From Agapetus fuscipes (taxonomy: Eukaryota; Arthropoda; Insecta; Trichoptera; Glossosomatidae), in the NCBI GenBank assembly GCA_951799405.1, contig OX637333.1, positions 18,909,960 to 18,973,959 of the forward strand: a stretch of DNA of 64,000 nt, given 5' to 3'. A model generated the notes under the pieces. That model was given only the letters and a program-made list of their open reading frames with translations. It was not told where the DNA came from and searched no databases. This document shows positions 54,432 through 64,000 of this stretch, in pieces. A program made the position numbers and the translations under genes. Numbering within the stretch: the first letter of the stretch is position 1; each line of letters starts with the position of its first letter.

Positions 54432-54861
54432 CGAAAAATACAATGCTAATTCAGCAAAACTATCCAACCAGGAAAACGAAATTGTAAAATTTTGCAAAAT
54501 ATTTTATAGGAAATGAAAACTATAAAAATTGATAAAAATCTGCTGTGTAAGCTAGAAATGCTGTGAAATTAAAGTATGCAAAAAATGGCACGTATTTTGA
54601 ATTGATTTTATGCATATTTGGGTGTTTGTTTGTTTACAATAATTTGATGGAAAATAAATAAATCGTTGATTAAAACGTACGTATAAATAATAATAATAAG
54701 GTAGCCATGTAGGTACTTTTGTATGAAAATCTGTTAAGTAAATAATGCCTGAATAAATATTGAATGTATTAATAATAATTAATGGGATAGATTTGTATGC
54801 ATCTACATTGTAATATACTAGGATGATCTATATTTATATTTATTTATTAATAAATAAATCT
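54432..54861. other. AT-rich upstream region
   Basis: Immediate upstream of the repeat-protein gene. No further element recognised. Confidence 0.4.
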
Positions 54862-54905
54862 TTCAGATTCATATTAAATGCACGCCCACAAGCAGACACG
54901 TGTAG
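54862..54905 (-). mobile_element. R1 fragment
   Basis: TTCAGATTCATATTAAATGC then ACGCCCACAAGCAGACACGT, tail-side fragment only. Confidence 0.75.
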
Positions 54906-55027
54906 TAATTTAGGAAAAACTCTCGGCTTAAAACCCTCAAATTTAAATGGCTGGATTGAAATTATATTTGAATGTAAGAAAAATACATTTAAAAAGTCTT
55001 GCGGGTCCGCGTTCTTGACATGCCTGC

Positions 55028-55505
55028 GTTAGAGAGTGTCTAGTGTTTAACGCAAGAGACTCGTAATCGGAAGATCATGGGTTTGAATCACCACGGAAAG
55101 CAAACAAATACCAATTCATTTTCAAAATGTGCTCTTCACTAGGTTTAAAAATTCATGCGTCTTTATCGATGACCGGCTACTAAAGATCCATTCAACTTTG
55201 GAGCAACTGGGTCTCATCACAGTTTAACCAACATCCCCTTCTACACTTCAATTTCACGCTGAAAAAGTCTATCACAGACATGGGCGAAACGTCCGGAAGC
55301 TCCAGCTCCCACAAATCACGGCAACAGATCCCGAAAAGCAACTCACCAGCATCATTAGCCGGTCGTGTAAGCATAAAATTCCTATTCAACTGGATCATGT
55401 TTGTGTAAATGGGCGTTCTATAGCAACGACCAAGTTCGCAGAGGACTCATGAGCTGTGATACACACAAAAAGAGTGCTCATCGAATAAATCATACTTATA
55501 TTTTA
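55028..55505 (+). mobile_element. R2 SINE interrupted by about 190 bp
   Basis: 55028-55217 holds the tRNA-like head (GTGTCTAGTGTTTAACGC, GGGTTTGAATCACC) and body to CAACTGGGTCTCA. 55408-55505 resumes with GGCGTTCTATAGCAACGACC, CAAAAAGAGTGCTCATCG. The insert at about 55218-55407 is of unknown origin. Confidence 0.8.
55218..55407. other. 190-bp unidentified insert within R2
   Basis: Locally GC-richer, open on the minus strand for about 60 codons (RNFMLTRPANDAGELLFGIC, RDLWELELPDVSPMSVIDFF). Not matched to any other sequence in the window. It may be a fragment of a transposon ORF; no target duplication is obvious. Confidence 0.35.
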
Positions 55506-55614
55506 ATTTAAAAGAAAGGATCAAAAGTAGGCTTGGTTTCCGTTTCTGTGAGTTTTGGTGTTTTTTTTACATCGGGCAAGTAGTTAACCTTACCCAATAG
55601 GCTAAATTAAAACG

Positions 55615-55815
55615 GATCTATAAGACAGATGACATCGTGAGATGGGGCCGGCAGAGGTGGCGGTACTGGAGGGACCTCGTGGATAGGATTGACATTTTGA
55701 GAATCCCCCATGTGGCTGCCCACAGTATACCTGTAGGCAATCGCCTGCAAGGAAGACCACTAAAGAGATTGAAGGATAGCTGGTGCTCTCCTTACCAAGA
55801 ATAGAACAGATCATT
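55615..55815 (+). mobile_element. LINE RT C-terminal fragment
   Basis: Open frame DDIVRWGRQRWRYWRDLVDR, IPHVAAHSIPVGNRLQGRPL, KRLKDSWCSPYQE stop. The GRP.KR.KDSW closing segment is typical of LINE RT C-termini. It sits 70 bp downstream of the DPP exon's donor site, on the opposite strand. Confidence 0.75.
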
Positions 55816-55886
55816 GCTATACTACATATACAATATATAAGTAATAAATAAAGGCAAGAAAACGAAAATGCATTTTAAGGACTCAC

Positions 55887-56100
55887 CACTGATCCAGGTC
55901 CCATTGAAAGGCTTGTACTTTAGCCTGTCTGCCAGGATGAGGTCTAGAGGCGCTCTGCGTCCCCTGACCCTGGTGCCTTCTCCAACTGGAGACAGGAGGG
56001 CGATGCTGAAGACGATGAGACCCAGGACGGCGGCGATCACCAGCAGGGCTATCAGGATGCCGCGCCAGTTGCGCTCACTAGGCGCGGAAGTCACCAACTC
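55887..56100 (-). CDS. Internal exon of a DPP4/DPP6/DPP10-family dipeptidyl-peptidase-like protein
   Basis: A 214-bp exon with CAG acceptor (56101-56103, after a pyrimidine-rich tract) and GTGAGT donor (55881-55886). It begins ELVTSAPSERNWRGILIALL; the NWRGI motif immediately precedes a hydrophobic membrane span (about residues 16-37, ILIALLVIAAVLGLIVFSIA) ending LLSP. Then RVRGRRAPLDLIL and FNGTWIS lead into the ectodomain; the Asn-Gly-Thr is a potential glycosylation site. This layout is that of type II membrane dipeptidyl peptidases and their inactive relatives (vertebrate DPP6/DPP10, insect omega-like). Active members cleave X-Pro dipeptides; inactive ones modulate Kv4 channels. The catalytic region is not in the window, so activity cannot be judged. 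GC content is far above the flanks, as expected for a constrained exon. No other exon is visible, implying long introns on at least one side. Confidence 0.88.
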
Positions 56101-56526
56101 CTGGAAAAAACAAGAAAGCAAGTTAGTTCCTGCAATCATCCTCTTCGGTTGCAAAGTGGAAAGAAGTTTCATTATATGTGTAACTTTGTGCATAGAGTAT
56201 CATCATCTTCTAAAGACAGTGCCATGTTGTGCTAACCATCTGTTGGTTTTAACTCTCTTGAGCTCCAAAAAGACGAGACATCCATGAGCCTCCTCTTATC
56301 CTGTAAATAACAAGTTCTTGAGTGACTTCTCGTTCGTCTTCCTGAGATTTGTACAAGAATGAATTTCTTCTACTTCAGAAACCGGAAATAATCATACATA
56401 ATATGTATCAAATAATGTACATAAAGGTTTTGTATGTCCCTAACTAGAACCATCAACATTTGTTCGAACTATTGAGCAAGTGTTTTGATAAACTTTTACA
56501 AAGCATTATTTTTTGTACAAAAACTT
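56101..56526. other. Probable intron sequence
   Basis: Upstream of the DPP-family exon on its strand. No preceding exon recognised. Confidence 0.45.
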
Positions 56527-56527
56527 T

Positions 56528-56800
56528 GAACCGGTCCTTTGTCTAGTGGTTTAAGTGGCTAAAGGACTCGTAATCGGAAGGTCATGAGTTCGATTCCCAG
56601 TGAAGCACAATTTTTCAAAAATTTAATTTTCAAATTATGCTCTTCGTTGGATTAAAAAAAAACAAGCGCCTTCACCAAAGGTCCATGCAGCCTTACAGCA
56701 GCTGCAGGGTCTTGCTATACTAATTTGCGCGACGAGAAAGCTCGCAGAGAGCTCTTGATGTGTGATTCCAACAAAAACAGTGTTCACCAAAGAAATCACC
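56528..56800 (+). mobile_element. R2 SINE without 5S head, well preserved head
   Basis: TTTGTCTAGTGGTTTAAGTG (A box), AGGACTCGTAATCGGAAGG, GAGTTCGATTCCCAGTG (B box), AAAGGTCCATGCAGCCTTAC, CAACAAAAACAGTGTTCACC. It retains the best B box among the R2 copies. Confidence 0.9.
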
Positions 56801-57534
56801 CAAACTTATTTATTTCTGTGATTATACATACAAATGTGACATATTTTTTTAGCAGGTGTGCCAAACATTTTTTCGTCACACCCGCCATTCATTTGTTGCA
56901 GAACATTTTGCTGCATGGCCCAGCTTTTCACAAATAAAATCGATGGCGTATTATTTGAAATACATTTCACTACGGATAGACCTAACCGGATATTAAACGA
57001 AAAGTTATTTCCTCTAAAAGTGCCAACGTCACATCAACCGTAGCCAATAGTCCAGGTTAAAACGATATCGGACGAGCCATTTCAATGTTTTTTTGATAAA
57101 ACCTTTATTTTCTAATTCTTGAATTTTCGTATAATACAGAGATAATATTGCTTGTAATGTTTTTTGTTCCGAATTGCCAAGAAAAATAGCATAAACTGGT
57201 TTTTTGTGTGACCAATATTCAAAATATTCTTTTCATTGATTGTAGAGGCATTCACTTTGAAGTAATCTTCAACAAAGTTCAACAAATGATACAAAATAAA
57301 TTTACAGAAAGCTTTCAGGTAATTTCTTTCAAATGAACTGTGTTGAATTTGTAAAAAATGACCCGTCTGATATCACCTTTGGTTTGGTATTGTTATCCTT
57401 ATAAAGAAAAAATGTTTTGACGAACAATATTTATTCACTATTACATATTTGTTTTTTCACATTTAAGAAATATGTTCAAACGAATAAAAAACAAAGAAAT
57501 ATTAGTATATTAGGCTCATATTTAATGCATCTTA
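56801..57534. other. AT-rich non-coding sequence
   Basis: Nothing recognised. Confidence 0.5.
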
Positions 57535-57706
57535 TAATAGATTATAGATTATATTTAATGCATACAAAATAAAAACCAAACCTCACATGAACATACACTG
57601 TAGAACTCCTGTTGAATTTCCCTGAAACGAGGTGGCATTGGCAAAAGTGAAGAAAGTTTTTATAGCATGGGTAGTCAGTCACATACCAACTTATTATTCA
57701 TGGAAC
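57535..57706 (-). mobile_element. R1 element, internally deleted
   Basis: (TAATAGATTATAGATTATA), TTTAATGCATACAAAATAAA (the hairpin pair is deleted here), CCCTGAAACGAGGTGGCATT, ATGGGTAGTCAGTCACATAC. Confidence 0.8.
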
Positions 57707-58045
57707 AATACTATAAGCACGATAGAAAAAGAATTGAAATGTGTTTTTGGAAAACAGAATAACCCCGCTGAAAAAGCCATTACCTAAGTCTCAGAAGTGT
57801 CTAAAAATAAAATCACAACGTTTTTATCCAAGCTGGTTTTTTTCAGGCAAAATTATTTTTCTTGCAGATCTCACCCCACGATAGTGCTCGCAGCAAGGAA
57901 GTTCTGTAATTAAAATATTACGAGTGCAATTATACAGATCGTGATAGTGAGAAAGGTAATTATACAAATTGAATGTTTTTTCCACTTTCCGGAGTTGGCA
58001 GCTCAAGCTATTTAGCTCACAAACTAGGAAGCAGGAAATAATAAA

Positions 58046-58307
58046 TAGTATGTAATTTAAGTTGCAAAGAAAGGACCCGGAAAAAATAATCTAACTTTTT
58101 TCGGCGAGCAGACGTCACAGGCCTATGTGACCAGACACTTGTTACTTCGTGCTTGCACATGCTGCACGTGGACTTTTCAAATCTATAATGATCTTTAGCC
58201 CTGCAAGATTTGCTGGCATTCTTTAAAAGTAGTGTGGCATTGGAAAATGGATCCAATTTTTACAGTATGGGTGGTCAGATTAATACCAAACTATATAAGC
58301 CAAGGAA
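58046..58307 (-). mobile_element. R1 element, diverged
   Basis: GTATGTAATTTAAGTTGCAA, CTTGCACATGCTGCACGTGG, GGTCAGATTAATACCAAACT, ATAAGCCAAGGAA. Confidence 0.85.
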
Positions 58308-58504
58308 ATGTAATAAACGTACATTCTGTATGTAAATCCCATTCTTTCACAATTTGACCAAGCTATACTTTTCTTAGTGATCCCTACTCCATGTTTCTTT
58401 TCACATTGGAAACTCAATGAGAGAACACCACTGCATCTTTCGGTGCGCATCAAACAAACTGGTTTGAATAGCATACAATAGCATAAAATTGGTTAATAAG
58501 CTTT

Positions 58505-58690
58505 TAGTAAGTTTGCAACAGTGTTTGGTGAGCGTGCTTTTGCAGTGGTGCTCAAAGGGCTTGGAACCGACTGCCATTTGTGGTTGAGAGATTGCTGACA
58601 GTAGTCACAAGGCACGTCTCAAGACCGATATATTAACAGAATCTTTTAGGGCACTCTTGTAGTGACAATCTGATGAAAAGGCGCCAATTA
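58505..58690 (+). mobile_element. LINE RT C-terminus (KTHLF-type)
   Basis: Reads FGERAFAVVLKGLGTDCHLW, LRDC then, after breaks, LKTDILTESFRALL. The ERAF.V...LG...LW.R...LKT pattern is the end of CR1/Jockey-like RT ORFs, related to 23725-24240. Confidence 0.7.
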
Positions 58691-58703
58691 ACTCATAATT
58701 ATC

Positions 58704-58951
58704 ATCTATAATCTATAATCTTAGTTGTAAGGATATATTCATTCAAAGGTCTCAGATGTATGCCCACTAAAAAAACACGTGTAGTTCGCGATTACAAATG
58801 CTGATTGTGTACTTACAAATAAAATCCAAACCTCAAATGAACATAACTGCAACTCTTGCCGACATTCCCTGAAACAGGGGTGACATTGACAAAGTGAACC
58901 ATTTTTTACAGTATGGGTGGTCAGCCTCATACCAACCTATAAGCCAAGGAA
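58704..58951 (-). mobile_element. R1 element, full length
   Basis: TCTATAATCTATAATCTTAG, GTGTACTTACAAATAAAATC, CATACCAACCTATAAGCCAA. Subfamily of 8165/19005/50383 (GATTATA tail, CAGCATTTG-type). Confidence 0.93.
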
Positions 58952-59169
58952 ATCATCATCACCTTAATTAAGCAGAGTAATATTTAATGGCCTAAAATAG
59001 TACCTACTTATACAAGTGAATATGGATTGTTTTCCTTAGCATTAAAAAAACACCAAAAAAACTTCGCAAATTAAAAATACATTTGTTATTTCATGGTGAG
59101 ATGTTGATTGCCTCCACTTTTCTAAAAATACCCCAGTCTATATTAAAAACCAATTATGTTCTTTTTGTG

Positions 59170-59765
59170 GTGCGAGAAACGTCGGTTATTAAAAAGAGGC
59201 GATGGTCGGCCACTTGTCACGACAAATCGGTCAAAGATAACTCGACCACAGACAGCTCTTTCATGGAAAAATCGGTCACACGACGACAAAAATCGTGTGA
59301 ATGAACGTCTTCTCGACTTTTTGGTCACAGAAAACTTGACCACAGATTGCTCGTCCACAGTCACATCGGTCATGAACAATTTTTAAACACGATAATTGGT
59401 CCACTCGTCTTTTCAGTCAGCGACGTTTCTTTAACATACAATACAAGCCCACAGACAGCTTCATCAAAGAAAACTTGCTTCCAACAACATTCTATAATTA
59501 CTGTAGTTTTCTATCATGGAGCTATCTGTGAACCATATGTTTGTACGTGACTAAAATGTCGTTTATATAAAAGTCATTTGGACGAAATGTCGTGTGTTCG
59601 ATGTGTATGTATGTCGACGAACTATCCGTGGCTGAGTTGTATGTGACCGAAATATCGTTTATCGAAATATCATCTGGACGAAATGTCATTTGACCGATGT
59701 GTCCATGGCTTTCGATATGTTTGTGGACGGTTGTCTTTGACCGATTTGCCGTGGAAGCGTTCGGC
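59170..59765. repeat. Inverted array of degenerate TCGGTCA-type motifs
   Basis: The left block (59170-59390) repeats words such as AAATCGGTCA, ACTCGACCACAGA, TTTTTGGTCACAGA, CACATCGGTCA. The right block (59575-59765) carries the same words reversed (TGACCGAAATATCG, GACGAAATGTC, TTTGACCGATGTG, TTTGACCGATTTG). The 180-bp centre lacks them. Confidence 0.7.
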
Positions 59766-59929
59766 CATCAAGGGCGGGCTAGAATGAATTTTAATTTTGC
59801 GGCCCATGTAAATTTTGCACCGGCTTACAACGGCTTAGTCTTGAGCCGAAATGTCTGAGTGAAAAATGAGAGGCGATGTTCACGCCATTTTGTGAATTTT
59901 TAAAAATTTCTTCTACTTTTTTATTGTGG

Positions 59930-60290
59930 TAGATAAACTTCATCGATCTCCGTTGTTCAGGAATAGCAAAAGGAAAGGGTGGACACAAACGCAATGCCTT
60001 GAGAACAAAATCAATGCCTTTAAAATATGGGTCTACCGTCGGATGTTAAAAATCTCCTGGATGGATCAAGTCACAAACGCCGAGGTTCTTTCCCATATGA
60101 ATACCGGAGCCGAAGTCTTTATTTTCGACAAAAGGTAAAACTGGTTTATTTCGGCCGCATAATGAAAAATGAGAAGTATGTTCTCCTAAATCTCATCATG
60201 CAGGAAAAAGTTGTGGGAAGACGAGCTCCAGGTTGGAGAAGTACATCTTGGTTGAAGAATCTGAGACAGTGATTTGGTAGAAGCACACCC
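59930..60290 (+). mobile_element. LINE RT C-terminal fragment
   Basis: With one frame change: GWTQTQCLENKINAFKIWVY, RRMLKISWMDQVTNAEVLSH, KLVYFGRIMKNEKYVLLNLI, VVGRRAPGWRSTSWLKNLRQ stop. The best copy of the family that seeded the 27581-27949 minisatellite. Confidence 0.9.
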
Positions 60291-60402
60291 GAATGTGAAT
60301 CTACTAAAAAAAATAAAAAATAAACAAATCTCAAATGAACTTTTGCCGCCCTTCGCTGACACAGAGGTGACATTTGCAAAAATAATTATTTTGAACAGCA
60401 TA
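60290..60402 (-). mobile_element. R1 fragment
   Basis: CAAATCTCAAATGAACTTTT, GCCGCCCTTCGCTGACACAG, AGGTGACATTTGC. Confidence 0.6.
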
Positions 60403-60802
60403 TTTTCTTCGTGTTTATGTATGTAGATAAAATTCAATTAACTGCGATGAATTTCAGTATTCAAATGAGGTTCCAGCAGGGAGACTTTAGATGTTCTCCA
60501 CCAGGACTGCGTGCGGAGCAGGCGATGGTCTCCGCACCCCAAAACACCCAGAACACCCAGAACACATCAATCTCAGCAAAAATCTGTTCCGTGAGCCCCA
60601 ATTACTGCTAGAGACGGGATATTAATGCTGGCTAAGCCCGAGGACGTTAATCAACTCGGGAGATGGCTGAGCGTCAAGGCAGATGAAATAAACTATGGGT
60701 GTATGAAGCTGGAATGGATTTTGGTGCCTTTTGTAGTAGGTATACAAGTTGTTTAGGATTTACACGTAATATGCAGAATAAAAGTTGATAGACACGAGGT
60801 AT
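60403..60802. other. Non-coding sequence
   Basis: Contains a short tandem AACACCCAG repeat (60544-60565). No gene seen. Confidence 0.45.
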
Positions 60803-60892
60803 TGGTTGGCATCAAACTGACTGGATACTGTAAAAATTGGTTCACTTTACATTGGCACACCTGTTTCAGCATATGAGTCATGGAAAAATAAT
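60803..60892 (+). mobile_element. R1 5' fragment, internally shortened
   Basis: GGTTGGCATCAAACTGACTG, GATACTGTAAAAATTGGTTC, CACCTGTTTCAGC. Confidence 0.6.
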
Positions 60893-60904
60893 AACAATAT
60901 AAAA

Positions 60905-61222
60905 CGCAAGAAAGCTACACATATAGTGTAACTTTTTGCCACGTTATTCCCGAAGAGTTTCGCATGTGGCGAGTGAAACTTATTTATTTTTACAGGTAAG
61001 AGGCCGGCCTTACGCCAACCACTTCTGTTGAAGTGGGGGTTTTCCAGCTCCAGAGGGGGCTGCTACTCATTTCTTGTAAAGGCTCAGTAAGCGTTGCCTG
61101 TATTTAATTTTGGGGTTTGAAATAAACACCGGTATGGAAGATCATTTCTGACGCCCGTGATGGGATTCGAGCCCGAGCTCACGGCGTAGAATGCAAACAC
61201 TCTGCCAACTGAGCTATCGACC
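60905..61222 (-). mobile_element. R3 SINE, full length
   Basis: GCTACACATATAGTGTAACT, GAGGCCGGCCTTACGCCAAC, GGTTTGAAATAAACACCGG, GGGATTCGAGCCCGAGCTCA, CCAACTGAGCTATCGACCG. The most intact copy, with clear A and B boxes on the minus strand. Confidence 0.94.
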
Positions 61223-61249
61223 GAAAATATAAAATCTATATTTAGAATA

Positions 61250-61330
61250 CAAACCTTGGCCACCAGCATTTCAGATTGACTGCCATTTTTTTAGTCATAG
61301 CATTCGTCTTCCATTTCATCCAGAGTAATA
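61250..61330 (-). mobile_element. LINE 3'-end scrap
   Basis: CCTTGGCCACCAGCATTTCA, GATTGACTGCCATTTTT resembles 20807-20860. Confidence 0.4.
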
Positions 61331-62046
61331 TTTTTTAATGCATTTCTAGAAGGATAAAATAAATATAATGCTGTTGGCCCGAAGTGTATCATTGATTAGC
61401 GGAGACACAAACCACGAGGACTGTGGTATTTATTTCAATAACAGATTTTGCCTTGTATGATAGAAGAAGAGCTTATTCATTATTTTAATGCCATTAATTG
61501 TATTATTTCCTCACTCTTTTACCAGTTTTTGGAAAGAACAATGTTCTGTCGGTATTTGTAAACCTCGTGATATTTTTTTAATGAAACATGTTGATTGAAC
61601 CGGCCTTGTTTTCTGTTTATATAAGTCCCACCTTCGCTCGTTTATCCTCGATTTCCATTTCAGTCTAATTCTGACCGGCTGCAATAATTGCTTTCACAAA
61701 TAAAGCCAAAACTTTTCTACTCATTCTGACTCTGATTGAGAATTATTACTTCTCCAGATTTGGCAATGACTCCCCTAAATTGAAACAAAAAAACTTTACT
61801 GATTAGCTTGATCCATTTATTCCTCGGTCGTATATATCGCCGCCGCACCGACCTAATCAACAAAGTTTTCTTTTCGCTATTTTATCAACAGTTTTTCCCA
61901 ATCTTTGTGTGTATGCGACCCTTTCTTTATAGGTTGAACAGTACTGGCAACACCCTTGATTAATTGAGAAGGCTACATGATGACGTGTTATGGATGAAAA
62001 GAAAACAAGAGCCTCAAAAATTGGCCAGAGGAGCTCTAATATTGAA
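61331..62046. other. AT-rich non-coding sequence
   Basis: Nothing recognised. Confidence 0.5.
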
Positions 62047-62109
62047 TGCAAAGCTGCAAATACTATTAAAATTCATATTTAATAAATGCCAATGAGTACA
62101 CGTGTAAGA
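62047..62109 (-). mobile_element. R1 tail-side fragment
   Basis: GCAAAGCTGCAAATACTATT, AAATTCATATTTAATAAATG, AGTACACGTGTAAG. It is broken by the foldback that follows. Confidence 0.6.
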
Positions 62110-62123
62110 GCCCTCTCTCATTA

Positions 62124-62266
62124 GTCGGGTGCTAGATCCGTATATTGATCGGAGGTTCCAGTGGAAGAACATTATGTATGAAGTATTCACACTTATCGGA
62201 AACCGATTTTGTCCGAAATGTTCTGCCACTGGAGCCTCCGATTAATATACGGATCCGACACCCGAC
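62124..62266. repeat. Foldback with about 40-bp arms
   Basis: CGGGTGCTAGATCCGTATAT + TGATCGGAGGTTCCAGTGG on the left is mirrored by CCACTGGAGCCTCCGATTAA + TATACGGATCCGACACCCG on the right, with about six mismatches. The loop carries AAGTATTCACACTTATCGG and ACCGATTTTGTCCG. Confidence 0.85.
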
Positions 62267-62337
62267 AAGTGGGAACGAGATCAAAGTTCGCGAATTATTT
62301 CTAAGGTACTTAATACCTATGGTTAATCCATTAACTT

Positions 62338-62462
62338 CTATAATCTATAATCTAAGATGCATAGATATATTAACCTTAAAAAACTCATGTCAACTGAATG
62401 CCCACAAACAAACACGTGTATGTTCGCGCTTACAAATGCTGAATGTGTAATTAAAACCAATC
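62338..62462 (-). mobile_element. R1 element, tail half
   Basis: CTATAATCTATAATCTAAGA, GCCCACAAACAAACACGTGT, TTCGCGCTTACAAATGCTGA. The head half is replaced by unrelated sequence. Confidence 0.82.
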
Positions 62463-62489
62463 CTCGAGCCAAGTCAAAAATAATTTTAG

Positions 62490-62830
62490 TTCAGTTATAA
62501 CGGCTCGTCGTAAGCCCGGGCATAGGCTACGCCTCGTGTCCACAAGGAATAACTACCGAGCCTTCAGGCACTTTTGCGCTTCTTACGTGGACTCTGGCCT
62601 GGATCTCCATCCGGTCGATTGAGGACGCCAACCACAAATTCCTTGTGATTAGCACGAAACAGCAAGGAGCGCATCCCGATGCAGTTGCATCGAGTCAGTA
62701 ATTTCGGATTTTGCCTTTTTTCTCTAGTGGACGAACAGGTAGATCTAGAATCACTACTGGGTCGGGTCACGACCATCGGGAAGGCCTTCCGCCGCTGAAA
62801 AAATTATAGCATTGCATGAGCGTTCTGTGA
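62490..62830 (-). other. GC-richer unidentified block, possibly transposon ORF
   Basis: The minus strand reads NCIGMRSLLFRANHKEFVVG and VLNRPDGDPGQSPRKKRKSA before stop. The basic, Pro-rich ending and higher GC content suggest a transposable element or retroposed coding piece. Not identified. Confidence 0.3.
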
Positions 62831-63674
62831 TACGCTTCCCCGGATGGAAATGTACAAACAAAACGGGTATGAGGATGGGTTTGCGTAACTATCCGAGTAC
62901 AAAAATTAACTGTGTAGGTATTATAATTGTAAATAAGCCCATCCTCCTCACTAAAATTGTGTTTATATTGCAATAAAGAACCTTGTGTCTTTCCTCTTAC
63001 CGGCGACCCCCCAAATTGACCAAGACTGACAAGACCTATAGATTGACAAACACTGCCCTATAACAAACCAGTACCTCAAGTAAACAATTCTCCGTTGAAA
63101 TCCAACCTTAACATTTTATCTTAATATATAGAAACTGAAATATTCACAAGAGGCGTGGTTTTACTTTCGAAGGCTTTTTTTGGTAAAACATTATTATTTG
63201 AGTTAAAGCGTACTGCTTCATTATGGTTAGGTTACATAAATACGTTACATGAATACGTAAATACTTCTTTTTTGTCGTCATTTTTTTGGAAGTTTTATCC
63301 TGCTACTTTCGCATTCATGTCGCTTCTTGTTTTGCTTAATTACAATAAAAACGACTTGTTTTTGGTTATTTAATAAAATCTTGAAAATGATGTAAATTTA
63401 CGGTTTTAAAATTGATAATATAAGTACCTACTCTGGATGTATTTACAGTGGAGATAAAAAAGCCTGAGAAAAATGGAAAAAACTGTTTTGATGCCTCGTG
63501 ACGTATTGCGCCCTCCGCGTGACAATTTTGGTAAATGTTTTTTTGTATTATAATGTTAAATATGAGATTAATATAAAGCTTCATACGGATCATCATACAG
63601 TGGCCCAAGTATAGATTTATCATTGTATAATATAAATTGCACAGAAATAGTAACATTTTAGGTATTTATTTTAT
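62831..63674. other. AT-rich non-coding sequence
   Basis: 63140-63200 shares TTTTTTTGGTAAAACA with the other foldback fragments. No gene seen. Confidence 0.45.
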
Positions 63675-63931
63675 TCTATGACTAATAAGTTGGTATGAGG
63701 CTGACCCTCCATGCTGTAATAACTTGGTTCCCTATTGCCAATGCCACCCCAGTTTCAGGGAAAGACGGCAGGAGTTTCACAGTTTGTGTTAAAGTGAGGT
63801 TTGGTTTATTTTTTATGTACACATGCAGCATATATAAGCGCGAACTCACATGCGGCTGCTTGTGAGAATGCATTAAATATGAATCTTAAATGTCAATATA
63901 TTAGTACTTTAGATTATGGATTGTAGATACT
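63675..63931 (+). mobile_element. R1 element, full length
   Basis: TATGACTAATAAGTTGGTAT, CAATGCCACCCCAGTTTCAG, GACGGCAGGAG, ACATGCAGCATATATAAGCG, ending TTTAGATTATGGATTGTAG. Confidence 0.9.
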
Positions 63932-63935
63932 AGAT

Positions 63936-64000
63936 GTATTTCCACAAGCAGACACGTACCTACATGTATAAGTTCGCACTTACACATTCTGTAGGTGTCC
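63936..64000 (-). mobile_element. R1 element cut by the window end
   Basis: GATGTATTTCCACAAGCAGA, ATAAGTTCGCACTTACACAT. Tail to tail with the preceding copy. The rest lies beyond the window. Confidence 0.85.

Noticed and set aside
60905..61222. Functional tRNA gene on the minus strand
   Set aside because: A and B boxes are present but the acceptor stem does not close and the sequence continues into the R3 body.

Overview
This is an AT-rich, repeat-packed eukaryotic window with almost no protein-coding sequence. Two observations point to an animal, most likely an arthropod and plausibly an insect. One is a single well-conserved exon of a dipeptidyl-peptidase-like (DPP4/DPP6/DPP10 family) membrane protein. 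The other is a compact two-exon gene with a TATA box and a signal-peptide mini-exon. I cannot name the species from sequence alone.

Coding content. (1) 52376-54356, minus strand: a secreted, cysteine-rich protein of about 458 residues built on tandem CGCQEPEP-type 9-mers and CQKPEP-type 7-mers. A 16-codon signal-peptide exon lies behind a TATATAAA box, and a 604-bp intron carries a tRNA-derived SINE. (2) 55887-56100, minus strand: an internal exon carrying the transmembrane segment and first ectodomain residues of a DPP-family type II membrane protein. Its neighbouring exons are not visible, so much of the window may be intron of that gene and gene (1) may be nested in it. Every other coding-like stretch is a decayed non-LTR retrotransposon fragment.

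Repeat content. I label the dispersed families as follows. R1: a family of about 250 bp, roughly 40 copies, with no visible Pol III promoter, a conserved pair of overlapping hairpins, and a 3' tail of (GATTATA)n or (GATTA)n. R2: a composite SINE with a 5S rRNA-like head, a tRNA-like segment and an (ATT)n tail. The complete form occurs twice, at 10388-10820 and 11922-12357, in inverted orientation. R3: a tRNA-derived SINE, about a dozen copies, all on the minus strand. R4: a tRNA-Ser/Leu-like SINE, three copies. Others are palindromic MITE-like elements (27096, 36583, 50121-50345, 44992), a Harbinger-type MITE with TAA target duplications (49697-50115), several long foldbacks, and LINE 3' ends of several lineages.

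Tandem repeats include a 41-bp minisatellite (27581-27949) that appears to have grown from a LINE reverse-transcriptase coding motif, an 11-copy 9-bp repeat (9733-9831), and two old, degenerate arrays (34745-35440 and 42495-42825).

Layout. 1-10 kb: sparse, AT-rich, scattered R1/R2 and LINE scraps. 10-12.4 kb: inverted pair of full R2 elements. 14-27 kb: dense SINE/LINE mosaic with nested insertions. 27-30 kb: MITE, minisatellite, LINE ends. 30-50 kb: R3/R2/R1 mosaic, degenerate satellites, palindromes, Harbinger MITE. 50-56 kb: the two protein-coding loci. 56-64 kb: more SINEs, an inverted motif array and a 62-kb foldback. Repeat boundaries are read by eye and are good to about 5-20 bp.
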